Below are positions 9,045-17,405 of a stretch of DNA of 64,000 bases, one piece after another. The translations under genes and the position numbers were made by a program. The stretch is taken from contig CAJTXZ010000006.1 of assembly GCA_910583725.1 (NCBI GenBank), positions 55,704 to 119,703 on the forward strand, given 5' to 3'. The notes beneath the pieces were generated by a model. The model ran no database searches and had not been told where the DNA came from. It saw only the letters and a list, made by a program, of their open reading frames with translations. Positions within the stretch are counted from its first letter, which is position 1, and the number at the start of each line of letters is the position of its first letter. The stretch comes from an uncultured Vampirovibrio sp. (GTDB taxonomy: Bacteria; Cyanobacteriota; Vampirovibrionia; Gastranaerophilales; Gastranaerophilaceae).

Positions 9045-11021
9045 TTATTTTTTTTCGTAAATATTCATGTAGCTCCAGTAGGAAGAGTATACCTTTTTAA
9101 TGTAGTTTGCCGTTTCTGAATATGGCACATTTTCTACAAATTCATCAAAATCAGTACTTTTTGTTGAATTTAGCCAGTTTTTAACAGCGTTAGGACCTGA
9201 ATTGTATGCTAAAACGCACAATGCTTCGTTTCCATTAAATATTTCCATCAAGTGTGCAAAATATTTTGTTCCAAGTGAAATATTGTATTCTACATCAAAC
9301 AAGGCCTCACTGTTTTTGAGGTTTGGGTCCATAAGCCTTGCTGTGGATGGCATAAGCTGCATTAGTCCCATAGCGCCGACAGAGCTTTGAGCTCTGCTAT
9401 TAAAAGCACTTTCTTCCTTCACGAGTGCCAAAATTAAGTATGGACTTAGTTTATATTGCAGAGCATATTTATTAATTGAATTTTCGTAGTATATGGGGTA
9501 TGCAAGCTTGTATTTAGTGTTTGTAAAAGGTTCTTTTGGGTTTTTTAGTAGTGAATTTTTTGCAAGCAAAACAGAGTATGTCTTATTGCCGTTTCTTGCA
9601 GCAAGCCAGCTGTTTAAATAATCATCGTTTAATTTGAAATTTTGTATTGCAACATAGTCATCCAAGGAGGCAAATTTATTTATAAGAGAATACTCTTTGG
9701 AATCTTGATTTAATGGTATATTCTCAGGTTTTGAAGTATTATGTACTTTTGTTTTTTTGTCAGCTCTCCAAGGAGCTTTATTCTTTTTTAAGATGGCATT
9801 GGCCCGAAACGCATAGTATGAAGCCGGGTAATTGTATATTATATTTTGTAATAAAGATTTTGCAGCTTTTTTATTGTTTGTTTTGATGTGGATTTTGGCT
9901 GTCCAGAATATAATTTTTGGCTGTATGTTATAATCAAAATGCACTTTTGTGTGAAGTTTTGAGATTTTAAGAGCATTTTTGAAATCTTTATTTTTGTAAT
10001 AATGCCAGAAAACAAACCATAAAGCATCCGGCGCAACAATTGAATCCGGATAGGCGGTGAATATTTTTTCGTAATTTTTTATTGAAGAATTATAATCAAC
10101 ATATTTAGAAAAAATAAAGAGACTTAACGGGTAAAGATTATTATTTTTGGTGCTTCTAATTAAATTATAAGCAGCTTCTTTTGTTGATAATCCTGATTTT
10201 CTAATATAAAGAAGCATTGTGTCTAATATTTCTTTTTCTTCGTATGCTTGTTTGTCTAAATTATAGCCAGTGCCTCTTAAAACCGTTTCGCAAAAAGCAG
10301 CGTTGTTATTCAGTTTATTGTAATTTTTTGCAAGAATAAACCAGGATTTTTCAGTTGGGACATCTTTTAGTGCTGCTGTAGATTCAGTGTATTTGCTGTT
10401 TTGATAGAGAGATTCTGCTATGAATATTTTATCTGAATCTGTAAGTTCACTTTCGCTGTAGTTTTTTAGGATATTTATAGCTTCAAGTGAATATCTGCCA
10501 GCAGGCGCGTATTCAAGGTATTCAACCAGATATTTTTTGGCCTTTTCGAGGTCATTATGCAAATGGAAAAAATATCCTAACTGATATGACGCTGCTTTTG
10601 CAAAATCGCTCTCAGAGTATTTTTCTATGAGTTTATTAAAATATTGGTTTGCTTTTCTTTTATTTTTTTTATCCAGTTCCAGTAATGCCAGCTTCCAGAT
10701 GGCTTCTGGGGCAAAATTTGTATTTTTAAAAGTGTTTGCAAATTTTGAATATTTATTTACAGCAGTTTTATTGTCCTTTAATTCCCAGGCGCACATTGCC
10801 TGCCTATACAAGGCTGGAGCGGAATATGAAGAAAAAATTGAAATTTGTTTAAAATTGTAATAGGCATTTTGATAGTCAGCCTTGTTGTAAAATTCTATAC
10901 CTTGCTTATAAATTTTATCTGATTGGGTATCGGTATAGAAGCGAAAAAGTCTTAAGCAAAGAAATACAAGACAGCTTATAAAAATAATTATTAATAAAAT
11001 TAGAAGTTTTTTATTTGTCAT
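9045..11021 (-). CDS. Slt-type lytic transglycosylase with TPR-like N-terminal region
   Basis: This 658-aa protein has an N-terminal hydrophobic anchor or signal (residues 4-24), then about 450 residues of TPR-like helical repeats. The C-terminal domain is an SLT domain. The catalytic Glu537 lies in KEESAFN, followed by SSVGAMGLMQLMP and LAYNSGPNAV, the signature motifs of family 1 transglycosylases. It should cleave the MurNAc-GlcNAc bond of peptidoglycan in the periplasm, in turnover or for insertion of envelope machines. The architecture matches soluble Slt70 in general order, though the repeat region is more TPR-like. Confidence 0.88.
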   Translation of the reverse strand: MTNKKLLILLIIIFISCLVFLCLRLFRFYTDTQSDKIYKQGIEFYNKADYQNAYYNFKQISIFSSYSAPALYRQAMCAWELKDNKTAVNKYSKFANTFKNTNFAPEAIWKLALLELDKKNKRKANQYFNKLIEKYSESDFAKAASYQLGYFFHLHNDLEKAKKYLVEYLEYAPAGRYSLEAINILKNYSESELTDSDKIFIAESLYQNSKYTESTAALKDVPTEKSWFILAKNYNKLNNNAAFCETVLRGTGYNLDKQAYEEKEILDTMLLYIRKSGLSTKEAAYNLIRSTKNNNLYPLSLFIFSKYVDYNSSIKNYEKIFTAYPDSIVAPDALWFVFWHYYKNKDFKNALKISKLHTKVHFDYNIQPKIIFWTAKIHIKTNNKKAAKSLLQNIIYNYPASYYAFRANAILKKNKAPWRADKKTKVHNTSKPENIPLNQDSKEYSLINKFASLDDYVAIQNFKLNDDYLNSWLAARNGNKTYSVLLAKNSLLKNPKEPFTNTKYKLAYPIYYENSINKYALQYKLSPYLILALVKEESAFNSRAQSSVGAMGLMQLMPSTARLMDPNLKNSEALFDVEYNISLGTKYFAHLMEIFNGNEALCVLAYNSGPNAVKNWLNSTKSTDFDEFVENVPYSETANYIKKVYSSYWSYMNIYEKK

Positions 11022-11111
11022 GGTTAAACAAAATTATAGCATAAACACATTTTGCTGTTAATTTGTTTAACCGCTTGTAAGAATGATTAGACTTATTTTA
11101 TAAAATATTCC

Positions 11112-11143
11112 AAAAAAGCTCCACTTGTTTGCGGAGCTTTTTT
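11112..11143 (-). terminator. intrinsic terminator after the HEAT-repeat gene
   Basis: AAAAAAGCTCC (11112-11122) pairs with GGAGCTTTTTT (11133-11143). On the minus strand it follows the HEAT gene and separates it from the transglycosylase gene. Confidence 0.85.
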
Positions 11144-11175
11144 AAATTTAAAGATATCTTTATATGAAATGTAAT

Positions 11176-12030
11176 TTAGAAAAGAGCGGGTTTTTTAATA
11201 GGTGCAGCGCCAGGAATAGCTTCCCAGTTTGCAGCCATGATTTTTTTGAATGATTTCAATGCGGTATCTTCAAGTTCACCAAGCTCTTCAGCATCAATTA
11301 TAAGTTTTCTTAATGGAAGAAGTGCTCTTTGGTCGCGAAGAACACCTAGTGCAGCTGCAGCTCCAGCTCTTACCAGGTCGTTTTCTGAAGTGTTTTCCAT
11401 AACTTCGATTAACGCAGGAACTGCTTTTGTGTCGCCAAGTTTGCCTAAAGAAGTAACTGCATAAATTCTAACGTTTACCCATTCATCTTTCAACATTTTA
11501 ATGATTTTTTCAACAGCTTTTTTGTTTCCAATTTCGCCCAATGCCCTTGTAGCGTCACATCTAACGTTTACTTTTTCATGGTCTAAAGATTCAATTAAAG
11601 CATCTGTTGCAACATCGCCAATTTCAATCAAAGCATCTGTTGCTGTTATGCAAACCTGAGGGTTTTCATCATTAAGGGCGTTAACAAGAGGTTCAACAAC
11701 AATTTTTCCGCCAAGACGGCCAAGTGCGCGTGCGGCGCGAACGCGAACATCCACATTTCTGTCTTCTTTTAAGGATTCAATTAAGGGGATGGTTGCTTTT
11801 GTGTCGCCTAATTCGCCAAGTGCTCTGGCTGCATAAAGACGAACAGAGCCATTTTTGTCGTTTTTTAATACTTCAATAAGAGGTTCTACTGCGCTAAAGT
11901 CGCCCATTTCGCCGAGAATTCTGGCAGCGTTATAACGAACTTTTTCAGAATTAGAAGTTTGCAAGTCCTTAATTAATTCTTCAAAAGATTTTTTAGCTTG
12001 TTTTTTACGGTTGTTCACACTAATTGTCAT
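11176..12030 (-). CDS. HEAT-repeat protein (PBS lyase-like repeats)
   Basis: This 284-aa protein is made almost wholly of 31-residue helical repeats of the kind VRxxAARALGELGDxxAVxPLIExL. About eight copies run from residue 20 to 260. These are PBS-lyase-type HEAT repeats, known from phycobilin lyases CpcE/F but also from many scaffold proteins. Nothing else suggests phycobilisomes here, so a protein-protein scaffold role is likelier. A GGAGGAAG ribosome-binding site precedes the ATG, and its own terminator follows, so the gene is probably monocistronic. Confidence 0.85.
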   Translation of the reverse strand: MTISVNNRKKQAKKSFEELIKDLQTSNSEKVRYNAARILGEMGDFSAVEPLIEVLKNDKNGSVRLYAARALGELGDTKATIPLIESLKEDRNVDVRVRAARALGRLGGKIVVEPLVNALNDENPQVCITATDALIEIGDVATDALIESLDHEKVNVRCDATRALGEIGNKKAVEKIIKMLKDEWVNVRIYAVTSLGKLGDTKAVPALIEVMENTSENDLVRAGAAAALGVLRDQRALLPLRKLIIDAEELGELEDTALKSFKKIMAANWEAIPGAAPIKKPALF

Positions 12031-12403
12031 TACTTAGCTTCCTCCAAATAACAATTTATCACTTCTATGTTAAATTAAATTCACTTCCTATATTTTATAA
12101 AACATTGTCTTGAAAAAAATTGACAAAGATTTTGTATTTGCTTTAAAAATATTTACATTTGGTAATAATTGGGATTTCTAATTTCCTCAAACCCTAAAGG
12201 GTAAAAAGAACACTTTATATTAAAATATTACCATTTTTTTTGGCTTTTGTCCTACATTATTTATATTACTTAACAAAAAAAGTCAATTGTTTTTTTAAAT
12301 ATTGGTAACAAAGTGATAAAAACGCTAGGGTTAACTTAACAAAACTTAATACTTTTTATATAAAAATTTCATTTTTTTTGAAAGTTTTACGGATAAAATT
12401 TAA
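12031..12403. other. AT-rich intergenic stretch, no gene seen
   Basis: These 373 bases separate two minus-strand genes. They are very AT-rich and hold no coding frame. They must contain the HEAT gene promoter, but I cannot place it with confidence. Confidence 0.5.
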
Positions 12404-13201
12404 TTAACTATTTAAATCAAGAAGCTCTTTTGCTTTTTGTGATGCAAATTTGTTTTTATTTCGAATATTCTTATTTATTATCATGTCAGAAAAACCAAGC
12501 CAGCCTAATGCAATGACAAGCGGAGCTATGTTATTGTGTTTTTTGGTAAAGTTATTAACGGCCGGGTGGTTATTTTTAAAAGCAGACCATGAATCGCTTA
12601 TTGTTGCGCTTTTTTGGCCCAATAACGATTTATCTATTTTTTTTGAAGTTGCCATTAACGATTTAGAGATTTTAGAAGCTGTTGGCTGGAATTTTTTTTG
12701 TAAATATTGAGAACTTTTAGTTATACCGATGAGTGAACCAGTTAGTAATGCTCCTTTTATTGCAAGGTCGGCAAGGCATGAAATTACAGGGTGTTCTCTT
12801 CTTTTTTCTTTAAATTTTGATGAAGTCTGTTCGATATTCTTAATTGTTTTGTCATATTTTTTAAATAAAATATCCGCACCTGTAAATATTAGGGCAGCTG
12901 TCATGCCTGTTTTAATTTTTGATGAAAGCGGGCCTTTTTGTGTTGCGCCAAGTAAAATTGGAACAATTGTATTAAATAATGATGGCAGGGTTTTTGTAAT
13001 TTTCCCTGCCACAGTTTCATCAGATTTTTTTTCAGCATAATTTATACTGTTTTTTATTATTTCATCATAGCTTAAATGTTCATTATCCGCCTTAGGCTTG
13101 CTCTGCCTTTTGGTATGGACGGCTGAATACTGTTTTTTAGATGCTCCGTCTGGAGTAAAATTAAAGTGTATAGCGGTTGCCGAAAAATAATCGGGTGACA
13201 T
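12404..13201 (-). CDS. hypothetical protein with four hydrophobic segments
   Basis: I do not recognise this 265-aa protein. The first 75 residues are polar. Hydrophobic stretches of 16-20 residues then occur near 78-94 (LPSLFNTIVPILLG), 100-116, 145-163 and 225-245, with Lys-rich stretches between. It could be an inner-membrane protein. The N-terminus (an IHFNFTPDG stretch) resembles the short F-rich leaders on other unknown proteins in this window. An AAAGG ribosome-binding site precedes the ATG. Confidence 0.5.
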   Translation of the reverse strand: MSPDYFSATAIHFNFTPDGASKKQYSAVHTKRQSKPKADNEHLSYDEIIKNSINYAEKKSDETVAGKITKTLPSLFNTIVPILLGATQKGPLSSKIKTGMTAALIFTGADILFKKYDKTIKNIEQTSSKFKEKRREHPVISCLADLAIKGALLTGSLIGITKSSQYLQKKFQPTASKISKSLMATSKKIDKSLLGQKSATISDSWSAFKNNHPAVNNFTKKHNNIAPLVIALGWLGFSDMIINKNIRNKNKFASQKAKELLDLNS

Positions 13202-13338
13202 ATTGGCCTTTCAAAAATTAGTAAAACTAATCACATGTATATTATTAACACAAAAATAAAAAAAATTGCCAGTATTTTTTTAGATGTTAAGATATTATTT
13301 ATCAAAAGATTTTGAAAGTTATTAATTATAAGGTATTT

Positions 13339-14649
13339 ATGGAAGAAAAATTTATTAAATTTGTTGATGTTACAAACAGGGATGGTGTTCAAACTTCCAG
13401 ATTGGGGCTTGCTAAATTACAAAAAACCATTATCAATATTATGCTCAATGATATGGGTATAAACCAGTCAGAGTTTGGTTTTCCTACAACGGAGCATGAA
13501 AAAAATTATTTAAACGGTAATTTAATGCTTGTAGACAGGGGTGCAATCAATAAGACAAAGCTTTCAGGCTGGATGAGGGCGCTTGCCTCTGATGTTAAGA
13601 AATCTTTTGAAAACGTTCCAAAACTACAGTATGTTAATTTGTCGCAATCAACGTCAGATCAGATGATTAACGGAAAATATCAAGGCAAAAAAACCAAGGA
13701 CGATATTTTAAAACAAACCCTTGAAGCTATCAATATGGCGATAGAATATGATGCAAAAATGATTGGAATTAACGCCGAAGATGCCTCAAGGTCTGAGCTT
13801 GATTACCTTATAAAATATGCCAATGAGTGTAAAAGATATGGCGCTGTCCGTTTTAGGTACTGCGATACCTTAGGATATGATGATCCGAAAACAGCATATG
13901 ACAGGATTTTTACTCTTGCTAAAGAAACGCAGATGGATATTGAAATGCATTTTCATAATGATTTAGGTATGGCCGTTGCCTGCTCTGTTATGGGGGCAAG
14001 AGCTGCAATTGATGCCGGTGTAAATGCTTGGATTAACACTGCAATAAACGGCATGGGTGAAAGGGCCGGAAATGCTGATTTGGTGTCATGTATACTGGCT
14101 ATACTGAAATCAAGCGGTTTTCAGGGCAAATATAAAATTGACCCTCAAATTGATATAACAAAGGCATGGAAATTAGCTAAATATACAGCATATGCTTTTG
14201 GTGTTCCTATTCCTATGAATCAGGTGGCTGTCGGTGATAATGCATTTGCCCATGAAAGCGGAATCCATGCTGATGGTGCACTCAAGGACAGACGTAATTA
14301 TGAATTGTATGATTATGAAGAATTAGGAAGAGGCGAGCCGGAAATTATTGAAACCGGCCGTATGATAACAATCGGTGAATATGCCGGAATTAAAGGTTTT
14401 AGAAATGTGTATGAAAACCTTGAATTAGAATTTGAAGATGAGGATGAAGCAAGGAATATTCTTGAACTTGCCCGCTATGCAAACGTTCATACGCAAAAAC
14501 CATTGACGGACAGCGAATTAAAATTTATTTATTTCTATCCAAATATTGCGGCAAAAATTATGACGGTTGAACCTTATTATCTGCCTATTGGCGCATTAAA
14601 GGGCCGTATGGAAAGACTTGAAGAGATACAGGCACATAGAATAGTATAA
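13339..14649 (+). CDS. 2-isopropylmalate/homocitrate/(Re)-citrate synthase family enzyme
   Basis: I chose the ATG at 13339, which has AAGG just upstream, over a TTG nine codons earlier. The 436-aa product is an HMGL-like TIM-barrel synthase. It has the TNRDGVQ opening strand, metal-binding HFHNDLGMA, NGMGERAGNADL and HESGIHADG. These enzymes condense acetyl-CoA with a 2-oxo acid. It is about 70 residues shorter than typical LeuA and lacks a recognisable leucine-binding regulatory domain, so homocitrate or Re-citrate synthase activity is as likely as LeuA. No leuB/C/D genes are nearby. It sits 3 bases before miaB. Confidence 0.8.
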   Translation: MEEKFIKFVDVTNRDGVQTSRLGLAKLQKTIINIMLNDMGINQSEFGFPTTEHEKNYLNGNLMLVDRGAINKTKLSGWMRALASDVKKSFENVPKLQYVNLSQSTSDQMINGKYQGKKTKDDILKQTLEAINMAIEYDAKMIGINAEDASRSELDYLIKYANECKRYGAVRFRYCDTLGYDDPKTAYDRIFTLAKETQMDIEMHFHNDLGMAVACSVMGARAAIDAGVNAWINTAINGMGERAGNADLVSCILAILKSSGFQGKYKIDPQIDITKAWKLAKYTAYAFGVPIPMNQVAVGDNAFAHESGIHADGALKDRRNYELYDYEELGRGEPEIIETGRMITIGEYAGIKGFRNVYENLELEFEDEDEARNILELARYANVHTQKPLTDSELKFIYFYPNIAAKIMTVEPYYLPIGALKGRMERLEEIQAHRIV

Positions 14650-14652
14650 AAT

Positions 14653-15987
14653 ATGAAGAATGTATATATTGAAACGCTAGGCTGCCAGATGAATAAGTCT
14701 GACACAGAGAGAATCTTAGGGATATTGTCTCATTTTGATTATCAAAAATCCAGTGAGGATGAAGCTGATTTATTTATTGTAAATACTTGCTCTATCAGAA
14801 AATTATCAGAGGATAAAGCTTATTCAAAGCTTGGCGTGTGGGGGAAATTAAAGGAGAAACGTCCTGATATTAAGATAGGGATATGCGGGTGTGTGGCGCA
14901 GCAGGAAAAAGAAGTGCTTCTTAAAAAATTTCCATATCTTGATTTGATTTTTGGTACACATAATATTTATGAATTACCTGAATTAATCAACAAAATTAAA
15001 GAGGGTGAAAGAGTTTGCGCTATCAGAAATACTGCTGTTGATGAAAAAGAATTTAATATTATAAGGGCTGATGGTATAAATGCATGGCTTCCTATTATGG
15101 AAGGGTGCAATAATTTTTGCACATACTGTATTGTGCCATATACAAGAGGGAGAGAGCGAAGCAGGACACTTGATACTGTTATTAATGAAGCAAAAAGCAT
15201 TATCAGACAAGGCTATAAAGAAATAACACTTTTGGGACAGAATGTTGACAGTTATGGTAAGGACCTTCAAGATAAGCCAACATTTGCAAAATTGTTATAT
15301 GAATTGGATAGGCTTGAAGGAGATTTCAGAATTCGCTTTACAACATCTTACCCAACAGATATTACAGATGAAGTTGTTGAAGTTGTAAAGAATGCAAAAA
15401 AAATTTGTGAGTGTTTTCATATACCAATGCAAAGCGGCAATGACAGAATATTGAAAGCTATGAACAGACGCTATGACAGGGCACAGTATTCAAATATTGT
15501 AAATAAAATAAGGGATAATATTAAGGATGTCACGATAACTTCTGATTTTATTGCAGGTTTTCCTTCTGAGACTGAGGAAGAATTTATGGATACAATCAGT
15601 GCTATAAAAGAATTAGGTCTTGATTATTCAAACACCGCAGCCTATTCGCCAAGGCCAAATACTCCTGCAGGAAAGATGGTTGATAAGTTTATTGCTTTAG
15701 ATGAAAAGAAAAGAAGGCTTCAAATTTTGAATGATACCGTAAAAGAAGCCTCAAAATTGTCTAATCTGAATTCTGTCGGGAAAACATATGAAGTTTTAGT
15801 TGAGAAGATTAAGATGGAAAATGGTATGAGGCTTGCAGAAGGCAGGAGCAGAAACAACAAGGTTGTGCATTTTAAATCAGACACAGCTCAAATTGGCGAT
15901 TTTATTAATGTTAAGATTAATGAGGCGCTTGTTTGGTGTATTAAGGGCGAAGAAGTTAAGACAGATGCTCCTTTAGGGGTAAGATAG
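14653..15987 (+). CDS. miaB: tRNA-2-methylthio-N6-isopentenyladenosine synthase MiaB
   Basis: MiaB adds a methylthio group to i6A37 of tRNAs reading UNN codons. The N-terminal UPF0004 domain has its three cluster cysteines in LGCQMNKSD, NTCSIRKL and GICGCVAQQE. The radical-SAM CxxxCxxC is at 152-156-159 in EGCNNFCTYC. A C-terminal TRAM domain starts near LNSVGKTYEVLVEK. The length of 444 aa is normal. The start follows the previous stop by 3 bases and has no clear ribosome-binding site, so translational coupling is likely. Confidence 0.94.
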   Translation: MKNVYIETLGCQMNKSDTERILGILSHFDYQKSSEDEADLFIVNTCSIRKLSEDKAYSKLGVWGKLKEKRPDIKIGICGCVAQQEKEVLLKKFPYLDLIFGTHNIYELPELINKIKEGERVCAIRNTAVDEKEFNIIRADGINAWLPIMEGCNNFCTYCIVPYTRGRERSRTLDTVINEAKSIIRQGYKEITLLGQNVDSYGKDLQDKPTFAKLLYELDRLEGDFRIRFTTSYPTDITDEVVEVVKNAKKICECFHIPMQSGNDRILKAMNRRYDRAQYSNIVNKIRDNIKDVTITSDFIAGFPSETEEEFMDTISAIKELGLDYSNTAAYSPRPNTPAGKMVDKFIALDEKKRRLQILNDTVKEASKLSNLNSVGKTYEVLVEKIKMENGMRLAEGRSRNNKVVHFKSDTAQIGDFINVKINEALVWCIKGEEVKTDAPLGVR

Positions 15988-15998
15988 GAATTTGTGCA

Positions 15999-16385
15999 AT
16001 GAAACTTCTTTTGAAGAAAATGTTCAGAATGCTTGCAGGTTTTTCTATATTACTTGTCTTGCAGATTTTTTCAGAGAAGCTTTTACATTTTTTAGGGGTA
16101 AAATTTCCTGCGACAATTTTTGGAATGATTATTTTTGCTTTGCTTTTACATTTTAAAATCATTCCTATCAGGCTTGTTAAGGATATATGCAGCTTTATGA
16201 TATCTATTTTACCGGCACTTTTTGTTCCGCTTTTGGTTGGAATTACTGTTTATTATAATTCTATTAAGCAGAACTTTTTAGGCATAGCTGCTGTTATTGT
16301 TATTGGTACATTTATTACGATGGTTTCAACGGCAATTTTTGTGGATAAAATGATGGAGTGGACGGGCAAAAAAGATGCTTCATAG
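15999..16385 (+). CDS. lrgA: CidA/LrgA-family holin-like membrane protein
   Basis: This 128-aa protein has four predicted membrane segments. The FPATIFGMIIFALLLHFKII stretch is characteristic of the LrgA/CidA family. In Staphylococcus these proteins are holin-like regulators of murein hydrolase export. In plants and other bacteria LrgAB takes part in glycolate or pyruvate transport. The gene overlaps lrgB by 11 bases and follows miaB by 11 bases. GGAA lies 8 bases before the ATG. Confidence 0.82.
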   Translation: MKLLLKKMFRMLAGFSILLVLQIFSEKLLHFLGVKFPATIFGMIIFALLLHFKIIPIRLVKDICSFMISILPALFVPLLVGITVYYNSIKQNFLGIAAVIVIGTFITMVSTAIFVDKMMEWTGKKDAS

Positions 16386-17094
16386 TTTTTTTGTTAAAAT
16401 TTTATATTTTGTCTTAACATTTGCAATGTTTTATCTTGCTAAGGCTGTTAACAGAATTAAAATTTTTAAGAAATTGCCTCCTATTTTGTTATCAAGCGCT
16501 GTTATTATATTGTTTTTAAGATTTTTTAATATCGAATTTAGTGAATACAACACGGGGGCAAAATATGTTACGTTTCTTTTAGGGCCTGCAACTATTGCCC
16601 TTGCTTATCCTTTGATTAAGAACAGAGAGGTTTTGATTCAAAATAAAAGGGCGATTTATTGCGGTTTTGTTTTTGCGACATTTATTGCGATAATCTCTGT
16701 TGTGGTACTTGGAAAATTTTGCCATACAAGTTTATCTGTAATAATTTCCATGCTTCCAAAATCTGTTACAACGCCAATTGCGGTTGAAATTTCGAAAACA
16801 ACAGGCGGAATACCTGAATTAACGGCCTGTGCTGTTATTTTTACAGGCATTTTTGGTGCAATCTTTGGCAGAAGAATTTTAAAATTATTTAAGGTTCAAA
16901 ATGATGTAGCAGTTGGGCTTTCTGTCGGTGCAGCTTCTCATGTTATGGGAACATCAAGCCTGGCTCAGGAAAAGCAATTTAAACAGGTTGCAATAAGTAC
17001 GGTTGCTCTTACTATTGTTGCTGTATTAACTGCGGTGATTGTTCCGCTTTTAATAAAGCTATACTTAAAGTTTGCATTGTTGCTTAGGATATAA
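16375..17094 (+). CDS. lrgB: LrgB-family membrane protein
   Basis: This 239-aa polytopic membrane protein has the LrgB core: MLPKSVTTPIAVEISKTTGG, then TGIFGAIFGRRIL and VGAASHVMGTSSL. It is the usual partner of LrgA, and the start codon lies inside the end of lrgA. The pair acts at the cytoplasmic membrane, as an antiholin-like or metabolite-transport system. Substrate cannot be inferred. Confidence 0.88.
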   Translation: MLHSFFVKILYFVLTFAMFYLAKAVNRIKIFKKLPPILLSSAVIILFLRFFNIEFSEYNTGAKYVTFLLGPATIALAYPLIKNREVLIQNKRAIYCGFVFATFIAIISVVVLGKFCHTSLSVIISMLPKSVTTPIAVEISKTTGGIPELTACAVIFTGIFGAIFGRRILKLFKVQNDVAVGLSVGAASHVMGTSSLAQEKQFKQVAISTVALTIVAVLTAVIVPLLIKLYLKFALLLRI

Positions 17095-17405
17095 TAAAAA
17101 ACGCTAAAATGTGATATTATTGCAAATAATACAATTTTTGCGGAATAACCACTATTAGAAAACAAATTTTAGATAAACGAAATTACAAAACAAAAATTTT
17201 GCTTTGCACTGATAATATTGTATGAAATACCTTTGTGCTATATTTAGTTTTAAGATGCTGTATTTGCAAACCAAATTGAGGATAGTTTCTGTGTAAATTT
17301 TTGTAACAATTCGCAATCTTTCTCTCTTTGATGACAAACAAAAATTTGTTTTGGTTTTAATAATAATATAGGAAGTTATTAAAATTAAAACCAAGTGGCA
17401 AAAAT
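17095..17405. other. intergenic stretch without a supported gene
   Basis: These 311 AT-rich bases hold no frame I can support. They should contain the promoter of the following 633-codon gene. No clear hairpin is seen. Confidence 0.45.

Noticed and set aside
11176..12030. HEAT protein considered as a phycobilin lyase
   Set aside because: No phycobiliprotein or photosynthesis gene is present, and the repeats alone do not define lyase function.
12120..12150. TTGACA on the plus strand followed by TTAAAA at 17 bases
   Set aside because: The -10 is poor and no plus-strand gene follows within a kilobase.
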